From Rhizobium sp. Root1220 (GTDB lineage: Bacteria > Pseudomonadota > Alphaproteobacteria > Rhizobiales > Rhizobiaceae): a stretch of DNA of 64,000 nt. The stretch is taken from the NCBI RefSeq assembly GCF_001426265.1, contig NZ_LMDG01000001.1, positions 192,450-256,449 of the forward strand, read 5' to 3'. The notes under the pieces were generated by a model. The model did no database searches and had not been told where the DNA came from. It was given only the letters and a program-made list of their open reading frames with translations. Position numbers and translations under genes: made by a program. Positions 55,446-63,161 of this stretch are shown here, piece by piece. Position 1 is the first letter of the stretch. Each line of letters starts with the position of its first letter.

Positions 55446-55618
55446 GTACCTGTGGTTAAGGAAATAGCGTTCGGGCAGAAGGGCAGCAAAGCTAAGCGCT
55501 CAACAGCTTGCATCGTCGCGTCATCTGACATCAGGATAGCACTGACGGGACACGCCGCGCATGGGAGGAACAACGGCGCTGCAGATGAAAACCGCTGACA
55601 CGCCTATGTGCCAGCTCA

Positions 55619-55876
55619 CTAGTGCAGACTGACCGTCTTCAACTCGTCTTCGGCAGCCTTGAAAAAGGTGCTGGAGCGATTGTCCGTCAGCAGGATCGGC
55701 GTGCCATCGGCGCCGAACAGCGCCCAAAGGTCGACGTCGGGATCGATATCCGGTGCCTCGGGAAAGCACCGCGATACTTCTTCGGACCGCATTTTGCGGA
55801 TGTAGGCAACCTCGCCGTTGCCGATGCCAGCAAGTTCGGTTTTGGTCAAGTGTGAATTGGCTTCTTTCATCAACAT
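55619..55876 (-). CDS. DUF1150 family small protein
   Basis: The 85-residue product (MLMKEANSHLTKTELAGIGNG) has the DUF1150 pattern: GEVAYIRKM at about 20-28, DLWALFGADGTPILLTDNRS and a C-terminal helix with ELKTVSLH. No catalytic motif is evident. It starts 49 bases after the hsp20 stop on the same strand, with GGAGG six bases upstream of ATG 55876. It is probably co-expressed with hsp20, so a role in heat stress or chaperone function is a reasonable inference. Confidence 0.88.
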   Translation of the reverse strand: MLMKEANSHLTKTELAGIGNGEVAYIRKMRSEEVSRCFPEAPDIDPDVDLWALFGADGTPILLTDNRSSTFFKAAEDELKTVSLH

Positions 55877-55925
55877 TCCTGTACCTCCAAGAGAAGGGAC
55901 CAACGGTTCAAGTCGCGCCGTTGTC

Positions 55926-56357
55926 CTACTGTGAGACCGAAATGTTAATTTTCTTCACCATACGGTCAGGTTCCGGCCGAATGAGGTCCACGGACAGCAG
56001 CCCGGTCCTGAGGCTGGCGCCCATCACCTGCATGCCGTCAGCGAGAACAAAGGTACGCTGAAACTGTCGGGCGGCAATGCCGCGATAAAGATACTCGCGC
56101 TCGGCCTGATCAACCTGACGACCGCGAATCACCAACTGGTTTTCCTCGATAGAGACGTCGAGTTCTTCTTCGCTGAAGCCGGCAACAGCGAGCGTGATAC
56201 GCAAGCGCTCCGGCGCGCCGGAGGCGCGATCGGCGGCAATTCGCTCGATATTGTAGGGCGGATATCCGTCGCTCGCCTTGGAAATACGCTCAAGCGTTTT
56301 CTCCATGGCATCAAAGCCCAGTAGGAGCGGGCTGGTGAAAGGCGTGATGCGGCTCAT
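55926..56357 (-). CDS. Hsp20/alpha-crystallin family small heat-shock protein
   Basis: The 143-residue product has an N-terminal arm (MSRITPFTSPLLLGFDAMEK), the alpha-crystallin domain (about 35-125, YNIERIAADR to LLSVDLIRPEP) with the conserved A-x-x-x-G-x-L-like ASLRTGLLSVDL, and a C-terminal tail KKINISVSQ (I-x-V/I anchor). It belongs to the IbpA-like class A proteins common in rhizobia. It holds unfolded proteins for DnaK; grpE for that system lies nearby. A heat-shock-type promoter and an SD-covering hairpin lie upstream. Confidence 0.93.
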   Translation of the reverse strand: MSRITPFTSPLLLGFDAMEKTLERISKASDGYPPYNIERIAADRASGAPERLRITLAVAGFSEEELDVSIEENQLVIRGRQVDQAEREYLYRGIAARQFQRTFVLADGMQVMGASLRTGLLSVDLIRPEPDRMVKKINISVSQ

Positions 56358-56367
56358 CGTTGTCAAA

Positions 56368-56385
56368 GTCCTTGATCCAAGCGAC
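56368..56385 (-). promoter_or_regulatory. hairpin covering the hsp20 ribosome-binding site (possible RNA thermometer)
   Basis: On the minus strand GTC-G-CTTG pairs with CAAG-GAC around the loop GAT: seven base pairs with one bulged G. The right arm contains the AAGGA ribosome-binding site, about 11 bases before ATG 56357. The bulged G opposite the binding site recalls ROSE-type thermometers. Confidence 0.4.
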
Positions 56386-56422
56386 CCTTTCCGGACCTGA
56401 AATCGCAGCATCCGGTAGCATC

Positions 56423-56452
56423 AATATGGGAACGGCCGCAGCCTTGCGCAAG
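56423..56452 (-). promoter_or_regulatory. RpoH (sigma-32) type promoter for hsp20
   Basis: On the minus strand CTTG (56452-56449) and CCCATATT (56430-56423) are spaced like a sigma-32 promoter (CTTGAA, about 15 bases, CCCATNTA). The -10 matches well and the -35 only partly. A start near 56415 would give a leader of about 55-60 bases. Confidence 0.5.
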
Positions 56453-56603
56453 ACGGCGCTTCCCTGGGCGGGCCTCCACTCCTTGACAAAGCGCGCGCTG
56501 CCTCGCATCAAATCGTACCCGCGCCGGCTGCGCTGATTTGCGACGGGAGTATGAACAAACGGTGCATGCCACAGATGCGCACCATGAGGATGGAACGATC
56601 GGA

Positions 56604-57548
56604 ATGGCAGACCCGCGAAAGATCATTATCGACACCGACCCCGGTCAGGACGATGCCGCCGCCATCATGCTTGCCTTCGGCAGCCCGGAGGAGCTTGAGG
56701 TGCTCGGCATCACCACGGTGGCCGGCAACGTGCCGCTCTCCTATACGAGCCGCAACGCCAGGATCGTCTGCGAATTGTGCGGCAGAACCGACACCAGGGT
56801 GTTCGCGGGCGCAGACAAGCCGATCGCGCGCAAGCTCGTGACCGCCGAGCACGTACACGGCAAGACCGGCCTCGACGGCCCGATTCTCAATGAGCCGACC
56901 ATGCCGCTGCAGGCCCAGCATTCCGTCGATTTCATCATCGAGACGCTGCGCGACCAGCCTGCCGGCGCGGTGACGCTTTGCACGCTGGGACCGCTGACGA
57001 ATATCGGCATGGCGTTTCAGAAAGCCCCGGATATTATTCCGCGCATTCGCGAGCTGGTGATGATGGGCGGCGGTTTCTTCGAGGGCGGCAACATCACGCC
57101 GGCAGCCGAATTCAATATCTACGTCGACCCCGAAGCTGCCGACATCGTTTTTCGCTCGGGCGTGCCGATCGTGATGATGCCGCTCGACGTGACCCACAAG
57201 CTGCTGACCCGCAAGGACCGGGTTAAGCGCATGGCTGATCTTGGCACCGCGCCGGCTCAGGCGATGGTGGAGATGTTGGAATTCTTCGAGCGCTTCGATA
57301 TCGAGAAGTACGGTTCGGACGGCGGCCCGCTGCATGATCCGACGGTCGTCGCCTATCTGCTCAGGCCGCAATTGTTCGACGGCCGAGACTGCAATGTCGA
57401 GATCGAGGTGAAATCCGAACTGACGGTCGGCATGACGGTCGTCGACTGGTGGCACGTGACGGACCGCAAACGCAACGCCAAGGTCATGCGCGATGTCGAT
57501 GCGGACGGCTTCTTCGATCTCCTGATCGAGCGCTTCGCCCGCATCTGA
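56604..57548 (+). CDS. inosine-uridine preferring nucleoside hydrolase family protein
   Basis: The 314-residue product has the family calcium-binding signature IIIDTDPGQDDAAAIML (about 8-24, ligands D11, D15, D16). It also has TLGPLTNIGMA, a mid-chain NIYVDPEAA and the C-terminal LHDPTVVAYL histidine. These enzymes cleave ribonucleosides to base and ribose for salvage; base preference is not clear. ATG 56604 follows GGAACGATCGGA. Confidence 0.9.
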   Translation: MADPRKIIIDTDPGQDDAAAIMLAFGSPEELEVLGITTVAGNVPLSYTSRNARIVCELCGRTDTRVFAGADKPIARKLVTAEHVHGKTGLDGPILNEPTMPLQAQHSVDFIIETLRDQPAGAVTLCTLGPLTNIGMAFQKAPDIIPRIRELVMMGGGFFEGGNITPAAEFNIYVDPEAADIVFRSGVPIVMMPLDVTHKLLTRKDRVKRMADLGTAPAQAMVEMLEFFERFDIEKYGSDGGPLHDPTVVAYLLRPQLFDGRDCNVEIEVKSELTVGMTVVDWWHVTDRKRNAKVMRDVDADGFFDLLIERFARI

Positions 57549-57562
57549 CGACTGTCTTGAAA

Positions 57563-57584
57563 GACGCCTGAGAAATCAGGCGTC
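57563..57584. terminator. hairpin at the convergent ends of the nucleoside hydrolase and grpE genes
   Basis: A perfect 9-bp stem GACGCCTGA, loop GAAA, TCAGGCGTC includes the grpE stop codon (57576-57578). Short T-runs follow on both strands (CTTCT on plus, TTTC on minus), so termination in both directions is likely but weak. Confidence 0.6.
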
Positions 57585-58205
57585 CTTCTGGTCGAAAACG
57601 GAATTGGTTTCCTCGACGATCTTCGGTCCGCCCTTTGCAACGCCGACCATGGCCGGGCGCAACACACGCTCGCCGATCGAGAAGCCTGCCTGCACGACCT
57701 GAACGACCGTGTTGTTTGGCACGTCGGGGTTCGGAACTTCGAACATCGCCTGATGGAAGTTCGGATCGAACTTCTGGCCAACCGGCTCGAGCTTACGCAC
57801 GCCATGACGCTCCAGCGTCGACAGCATGGAACGCTCGGTCATTTCCACGCCCTCGATCAGGGTTGCAAGGCCCGCATCCGCGGATGCCCGCACCTCGGCA
57901 GGAATAGCATCTATGGCGCGGCGCAGATTGTCCGAAACGGCCAGCATGTCGCGGGCAAAGCCTGCGACGGCATAGGACTTCGCATCCTTGACTTCGCGCT
58001 CGGTGCGGCGACGCAGATTGTCCATGTCGGCGGCCAGGCGCAGGTAGCGATCGCGCAGCTCGCCGTTTTCCGCCTTGAGCAGCTCAAGCGGATTGGGCTG
58101 CAAGACGGCTTCATCGGCGGCTTCGTTCTCGACGTTTGCGGCGGCGTCAGCTGCGGCTTCGTGCGCGGCGGCGTCAGGTCCGTTCTTCGTCGTTTCGTCA
58201 GTCAT
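57576..58205 (-). CDS. grpE: nucleotide exchange factor GrpE
   Basis: GrpE speeds ADP release from DnaK. The 209-residue product has an acidic, Ala-rich N-terminus and a long helix (about 38-100, [30 protein letters not shown]). The C-terminal beta-domain carries the signature [36 protein letters not shown] 58205 has CACCGGAGAACGTC upstream. A poor CTTGAT/CGATAT-like heat-shock promoter lies near 58243-58273. hrcA is on the same strand upstream, but a GFA gene on the plus strand lies between them. Confidence 0.96.
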   Translation of the reverse strand: MTDETTKNGPDAAAHEAAADAAANVENEAADEAVLQPNPLELLKAENGELRDRYLRLAADMDNLRRRTEREVKDAKSYAVAGFARDMLAVSDNLRRAIDAIPAEVRASADAGLATLIEGVEMTERSMLSTLERHGVRKLEPVGQKFDPNFHQAMFEVPNPDVPNNTVVQVVQAGFSIGERVLRPAMVGVAKGGPKIVEETNSVFDQKDA

Positions 58206-58432
58206 GACGTTCTCCGGTGATTGGTGTCTTTTTGGATGTGCCCGATATCGAGCTTTGGGCGCCAAAAATCAAGTCTGCGTGACGAAGAACGTATGAATGG
58301 CGGGCGATGACGTTCCACGAACCGAGCCAGAGACGACGGCTGGGGTGTGAATCCACCATGTCAAAAGTCTCTATTTTAGCTATATATCATCCTCGTGCCG
58401 CTCTTTCCTCGAACGGATCAGGGATTACCACG

Positions 58433-58867
58433 ATGACCGATCAAAAAAACTATGTCGGCCGGTGCTTTTGCGGCGCCGTCGAGATCACCGTGTCGGGCGA
58501 ACCGGTGGCGATGGGCTACTGTCATTGCACATCTTGTCGGCAATGGTCAGCGGGGCCGGTAAACGCCTTCACGCTGTGGCCTCCGCATTCCTTGCGCGTA
58601 ACCAAGGGTGGCGAACACATCGACGGCTATCAGAGGACCGATACGAGCGTACGCAAGTTCTGTGAGCTTTGCGGTGGGCACCTCTACACGGAACATCCAC
58701 TGTGGGGCGTGACCGACGTCTACGCTGCCGTCATTCCCGAATTCGAGTACGTGCCGGCACTGCATGTAAACTATCAGGAGACCGTTCTGCGCATGAAGGA
58801 CGGGCTACCGAAATACAAGGACATGCCTGCCGAGATGGGTGGTTCCGGCGAACTGCTTACCGAATAA
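58433..58867 (+). CDS. GFA family (glutathione-dependent formaldehyde-activating-like) zinc protein
   Basis: The 144-residue product has the Mss4-like beta-tent fold with the zinc cysteines CFCG (11-14), YCHCTSCR (about 29-36) and KFCELCGGHLY (about 75-85). The founding member, Gfa, was reported to speed glutathione-formaldehyde adduct formation, but most family members have unknown substrates. It lies on the plus strand between hrcA and grpE and has no obvious functional tie to either. ATG 58433 is preferred; the frame stays open to 58307. Confidence 0.9.
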   Translation: MTDQKNYVGRCFCGAVEITVSGEPVAMGYCHCTSCRQWSAGPVNAFTLWPPHSLRVTKGGEHIDGYQRTDTSVRKFCELCGGHLYTEHPLWGVTDVYAAVIPEFEYVPALHVNYQETVLRMKDGLPKYKDMPAEMGGSGELLTE

Positions 58868-58879
58868 TGCCTGACCCGT

Positions 58880-59968
58880 TCATTTCGCGGGACGTGACAG
58901 CCGCGCCATCAGTTGCGCCGTATAGTCAACCATCGGAACGATGCGCGAGTAGTTCAACCGTGTCGGCCCGATGACACCGACGGCGCCAACGATGCGGTCG
59001 TCCTCGTCGCGGTAGGGGGCCACGATCAGCGAGGAGCCGGAGAGCGAAAAGAGCTTGTTTTCGGAGCCGATGAAGATCCGCACGCCGGGGCCGCTTTCGG
59101 CAAGGTTCAAAAGCTCGATCAGGCTGTCCTTCTTCTCGAGGTCGTCGAAAAGCATGCGCAAGCGATCGAGATCGTCCGCGCCGCCAAGACCCGCGAGCAG
59201 ATTGGCGCGGCCGCGGATGATAAGCTGCGCCGGCTTGCCTTCGTCGGCGCTGCCCGACCAGACGGCGATGCCGCGTTCGACAAGATCCTGGGACAGCGCA
59301 TCGAGTTCATGGCGAACATCATCCTTGAGCCGTCCAAGCTGGCTGCGCAATTCGGGCAACGTCTGCCCGGTCATATGGGCGTTGAGAAAATTCGCCGCCT
59401 CGCTCAGCTGCGACGAGGTCACGCCGGCCGGCAGCTCGATGATACGGTTCTCGACCTGGTCATGATCGCCGACAAGAACGGCGAGGGCCTTCGTCGGCTC
59501 GAGACGGATGAACTCGACGTGCTTCAGTACCGGATCGCTCTTCGAGGTGATGACAAGCCCCGCGCCACGGGAAATTCCCGAGAGCATCCGGCTTGCCTCG
59601 TTCATCATCGTTTCCATGGGGTGGTCGCGGTTTTCCGCCCGCACCTGGCGGTCGATATTGGCGCGATCCTCCGCCGAGAGATCTCCGACCTGCATGAAGG
59701 CATCGACGAAGAAGCGCAGCCCGATCTGGGTTGGCAGGCGGCCGGCGCTGACATGCGGTGAATAAACGAGCCCGAGCTCCTCCAGATCGCTCATAACGTT
59801 GCGCACGGAGGCCGGCGACAACGACATGGGAAGAATGCGCGAGAGATTGCGGGACCCAAGCGGCTCGCCCGTCTCGAGATACCCTTCCACGATGCGGCGA
59901 AAGATTTCCTTCGAGCGTTCGTCCAGCGCAGCAACGGCATCCGAAATCGACGTCGGCCTGAATTCCAT
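58880..59968 (-). CDS. hrcA: heat-inducible transcription repressor HrcA
   Basis: HrcA represses chaperone genes (groESL in many alphaproteobacteria) by binding CIRCE operators. The 362-residue product has the winged helix (about 15-85, SRNLSRILPMSLSPASVRNVMSDLEELGLVYSPHVSAGRLPT), a GAF-like dimerisation domain and the C-terminal GVIGPTRLNYSRIVPMVDYTAQ. It is divergent from rph. I saw no CIRCE copy in the window, so its targets here are elsewhere. ATG 59968 lacks a strong ribosome-binding site. Confidence 0.96.
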   Translation of the reverse strand: MEFRPTSISDAVAALDERSKEIFRRIVEGYLETGEPLGSRNLSRILPMSLSPASVRNVMSDLEELGLVYSPHVSAGRLPTQIGLRFFVDAFMQVGDLSAEDRANIDRQVRAENRDHPMETMMNEASRMLSGISRGAGLVITSKSDPVLKHVEFIRLEPTKALAVLVGDHDQVENRIIELPAGVTSSQLSEAANFLNAHMTGQTLPELRSQLGRLKDDVRHELDALSQDLVERGIAVWSGSADEGKPAQLIIRGRANLLAGLGGADDLDRLRMLFDDLEKKDSLIELLNLAESGPGVRIFIGSENKLFSLSGSSLIVAPYRDEDDRIVGAVGVIGPTRLNYSRIVPMVDYTAQLMARLSRPAK

Positions 59969-60150
59969 TAAGACTTGCGCACCTGTTCTGATGATGATCC
60001 CGCAAAATATAGCCAATCTCCCCGCCGTGGCAAAAGGGAAATTGCAAATGAACGCAGCCAATCGTAGAAGCGGTCAACAACACAAGAACACGCATGGTCA
60101 GTTCCGGGAATTGCTTATCATTTTCGGCACCATGCGCTCAGGAGAATAGA

Positions 60151-60867
60151 ATGCGGCCTTCAGGCAGAAAAACCGACCAGATGCGCAAGGTGACCTTCGA
60201 GCGCAACTTTTCCAAGCACGCCGAAGGCTCCTGCCTGGTGAAGTTCGGCGACACGCACGTGCTCTGCACCGCCAGCCTTGAAGAAAAGACACCGCCGTGG
60301 CTGCGCAATTCCGGAAAGGGCTGGGTCACTGCCGAATACGGCATGCTGCCGCGCGCCACCGGCGACCGCATGAAGCGCGAAGCCGCAACCGGCAAGCAGG
60401 GCGGACGCACCCAGGAAATCCAACGTCTGATCGGCCGCTCGCTGCGCGCCGTGGTCGATCTCAAGGAACTCGGCGAGCGCCAGATCACCCTCGACTGTGA
60501 CGTCATCCAGGCAGATGGGGGCACCCGCACCGCGTCGATCACGGGCGCATGGATCGCGCTCTACGACTGCCTCAAGTGGATGGAAAGCCGCAACATGATC
60601 AAGGTTGAGCGGGTCCTGAAGGACCACGTCGCCGCGATCTCCTGTGGAATCTTCGCCAGCCAGCCGGTGATCGATCTCGATTACCTCGAGGACAGCTCGG
60701 CTGAAACCGATGCGAACTTCGTGATGACCGGTTCGGGCGGCATCGTCGAAATCCAGGGCACGGCCGAAGGCACGCCGTTCAGCGACGAGGAATTCGCCTC
60801 GCTGATGGCACTTGCCAAGACCGGCATCGCCGAGCTGGTCGACATGCAGAAGCAGGCCATTGGCTGA
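60151..60867 (+). CDS. rph: ribonuclease PH
   Basis: RNase PH trims the 3' ends of tRNA precursors by phosphorolysis. The 238-residue product starts [20 protein letters not shown] and has the family signature [17 protein letters not shown] (about 63-79) and [19 protein letters not shown] (about 115-133). CDDL-type active-site residues correspond to [12 protein letters not shown] 60151 has CAGGAGAATAGA upstream; the usable frame extends to 60094 but is less likely. Its stop overlaps the next ATG (TGATG). Confidence 0.97.
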   Translation: MRPSGRKTDQMRKVTFERNFSKHAEGSCLVKFGDTHVLCTASLEEKTPPWLRNSGKGWVTAEYGMLPRATGDRMKREAATGKQGGRTQEIQRLIGRSLRAVVDLKELGERQITLDCDVIQADGGTRTASITGAWIALYDCLKWMESRNMIKVERVLKDHVAAISCGIFASQPVIDLDYLEDSSAETDANFVMTGSGGIVEIQGTAEGTPFSDEEFASLMALAKTGIAELVDMQKQAIG

Positions 60868-61283
60868 TGAACGACATGCTGGAAGGCATGCTGGAAACGG
60901 CGCTTTATGCCGATGATCTCGACAAGGCCGAGGCTTTCTATGAAGGCGTTCTCGGACTTCAGAAAATCACGCGGGCGGCCAACCGGCATGTCTTCTATCG
61001 CTGCGGGGCCGGGGTTCTGCTGATCTTCAACCCGGAAGAAACAACCAAGCCAGCCAGCGGACACGCGCTGCAGGTGCCGCCGCATGGCACGGTGGGTTCC
61101 GGCCATGCCTGCTTCCGGGTGTCGGCAGAAAACCTCGATACCATCGGCAGGCAACTCAAGGCTGCGGGCGTCGACATCGAATCCGAAGTGACGTGGCCGC
61201 AGGGTGGCCGATCAATCTACTTTCGGGATCCCGCCGGTAACAGCCTGGAATGCGCCGAAGCCAGAATCTGGGGCATCGAATAG
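60867..61283 (+). CDS. VOC (glyoxalase/bleomycin-resistance fold) family protein
   Basis: The 138-residue product has two VOC modules: [22 protein letters not shown] at the start and [22 protein letters not shown] at the end, the latter with the family metal glutamate. It is translationally coupled between rph and rdgB. The substrate is unknown. It does not closely resemble the VOC protein at 40946 beyond the fold. Confidence 0.86.
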   Translation: MNDMLEGMLETALYADDLDKAEAFYEGVLGLQKITRAANRHVFYRCGAGVLLIFNPEETTKPASGHALQVPPHGTVGSGHACFRVSAENLDTIGRQLKAAGVDIESEVTWPQGGRSIYFRDPAGNSLECAEARIWGIE

Positions 61284-61291
61284 GACATCCA

Positions 61292-61936
61292 ATGCGCAAG
61301 CTAGAGACCAAGACCATCGTCGTCGCCAGCCACAATGCCGGCAAGATCCGCGAAATCCAGGACCTGATCGGCCCGCTCGGCTTTACCGCCAAGTCGGCTG
61401 CCGAGCTGAACTTCGCCGAGCCTGACGAAACCGGAACGACGTTCGAAGAGAATGCCAGGATCAAGGCACTCGCTTCCGCCGAAGCGTCCGGTCTCCCTTC
61501 CCTCTCCGACGATTCCGGGCTGGTGATCGACGCGCTCGGCGGTGATCCCGGGGTCTACACCGCCAACTGGGCGGAAACCGCCGATGGCACGCGCGATTTC
61601 GCGATGGCCATGCGGAAGGTCGAGACGGCTCTGGAAAAAGCCGGCGCCAGCAAGCCGGAGCAGCGCACGGCGCGATTCGTCAGCGTTCTCTGCCTCGCAT
61701 GGCCGGACGGTCATACCGAACTCTTTCGCGGCGAAGTTGAGGGAACAGTCGCTTGGCCGCCGCGCGGCAGCCAGGGCTTTGGCTACGATCCGGTCTTCCA
61801 ACCCGAAGGCTATGAGACTACCTTTGGAGAAATGAGCGCCGAGGAAAAGCATGGCTGGAAACCAGGCGACGCCCAGGCTCTCTCGCACCGTGCCCGTGCC
61901 TTCAAGATCTTCGTCGAAACCTGCCTGGAAGCGTAA
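61292..61936 (+). CDS. rdgB: non-canonical purine NTP pyrophosphatase (RdgB/HAM1 family)
   Basis: RdgB hydrolyses ITP, dITP and XTP to the monophosphates, keeping deaminated purines out of nucleic acids. The 214-residue product has [10 protein letters not shown] (about 13-22), [23 protein letters not shown] (catalytic D region) and [14 protein letters not shown]-terminal [11 protein letters not shown] is also typical. It follows the VOC gene by eight bases, in the rph-rdgB-hemW order common in alphaproteobacteria. Confidence 0.95.
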   Translation: MRKLETKTIVVASHNAGKIREIQDLIGPLGFTAKSAAELNFAEPDETGTTFEENARIKALASAEASGLPSLSDDSGLVIDALGGDPGVYTANWAETADGTRDFAMAMRKVETALEKAGASKPEQRTARFVSVLCLAWPDGHTELFRGEVEGTVAWPPRGSQGFGYDPVFQPEGYETTFGEMSAEEKHGWKPGDAQALSHRARAFKIFVETCLEA

Positions 61937-61945
61937 GACCCCATC

Positions 61946-63148
61946 GTGGACACCTTGGAACAGCCAAACCTGACGCGCAATGCCGCTCTTCTGCCTGATA
62001 CCGGTGAGCCCGGCTTCGGGGTCTACGTGCATTGGCCGTTCTGCGCCGCCAAGTGCCCCTATTGCGATTTCAACAGCCACGTCCGCCACCAGCCCGTGGA
62101 TCAGGAGCGCTTTACGGCTGCCTTCCTGAAGGAGATGGCGTCGATGCGGCAGTTGAGCGGCCCGAAGACAGTCACCAGCGTGTTTCTCGGCGGCGGCACG
62201 CCGTCGCTGATGAACCCGTCCACCGTCTCCGCCATCCTCGACGGCATTGCCAGGGAATGGCATATGCCCGATGGCATCGAGATCACCATGGAGGCCAACC
62301 CCTCCAGCGTCGAGGCCGAACGCTTCCGCGGCTATCGCGCCGCCGGCGTCAACCGCGTATCGCTCGGCGTACAGGCGCTCAACGACCGTGACCTGAAATT
62401 TCTCGGACGACTGCACGACGTGGCCGATGCAATGAAGGCGATCAAGTTGGCGCGCGACATCTTCCCGCGCATGTCTTTCGATCTGATCTATGCTCGCCCG
62501 AAGCAGACAGTCGAGGAATGGGAGCGCGAGCTCCGGCAGGCCATCTCGTACGCTGTCGACCACCTGTCGCTCTACCAACTGACCATCGAGGAAGGCACGC
62601 CCTTCTTCGGCTTGCACAAGGCCGGCAAGCTGATCGTGCCCGACGACGACCAATCGGCGTTGCTGTACGAGGCGACGCAGGAGATCACCGCCAGCGAAGG
62701 CATGCCGGCGTACGAGGTATCGAACCACGCACGGCCGGGTGCCGAGAGCCGCCACAACCTGACCTACTGGCGCTACGGCGACTATGCCGGAATCGGCCCG
62801 GGCGCGCATGGACGTCTGACCCGTGGGTCGGCGAAGCTTGCGACGGCCACCGAACGAAAGCCCGAAGCCTGGCTCGACCTCGTGGAACGTGATGGACACG
62901 GCGTTCTCGAGCAGGAACAGCTCGGCTATGACGAACAGGCCGACGAATTGCTGCTTATGGGGCTTCGCCTCACCGAGGGTGTCGATCTTGCCCGTTGGCA
63001 GCAGCTTTCCGGCCGGGATCCCGACCCGAAGCGCGAGGAATTCCTGCTGGAGCACGGCTTCATCGAGCGGATCGGCAACTCCCGGCTTCGCTGCACGCCA
63101 TCAGGCATGCTGATTCTCGATTCCGTCGTCGCCGATCTCGCCTGCTAG
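61946..63148 (+). CDS. hemW: radical-SAM heme chaperone HemW
   Basis: HemW delivers heme to respiratory proteins; many older annotations call it oxygen-independent coproporphyrinogen oxidase. The 400-residue product has the radical-SAM cluster motif HWPFCAAKCPYCDFNSH (about 29-45, CxxxCxxC), SVFLGGGTPSLM and RVSLGVQALND. The fourth cysteine of true HemN is not evident, as expected for HemW. The start is GTG 61946, nine bases after rdgB, without a strong ribosome-binding site. Confidence 0.93.
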   Translation: MDTLEQPNLTRNAALLPDTGEPGFGVYVHWPFCAAKCPYCDFNSHVRHQPVDQERFTAAFLKEMASMRQLSGPKTVTSVFLGGGTPSLMNPSTVSAILDGIAREWHMPDGIEITMEANPSSVEAERFRGYRAAGVNRVSLGVQALNDRDLKFLGRLHDVADAMKAIKLARDIFPRMSFDLIYARPKQTVEEWERELRQAISYAVDHLSLYQLTIEEGTPFFGLHKAGKLIVPDDDQSALLYEATQEITASEGMPAYEVSNHARPGAESRHNLTYWRYGDYAGIGPGAHGRLTRGSAKLATATERKPEAWLDLVERDGHGVLEQEQLGYDEQADELLLMGLRLTEGVDLARWQQLSGRDPDPKREEFLLEHGFIERIGNSRLRCTPSGMLILDSVVADLAC

Positions 63149-63161
63149 AAACCACTCCTGG

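Noticed and set aside
58206..60150. CIRCE operators near hrcA or grpE
   Set aside because: No TTAGCACTC-N9-GAGTGCTAA-like repeat is visible in the hrcA or grpE upstream regions.
61301..63055. A 584-codon open frame antisense to rdgB and hemW
   Set aside because: The rdgB and hemW motifs are unambiguous on the plus strand. The antisense frame spans two genes and shows no motif or ribosome-binding site.
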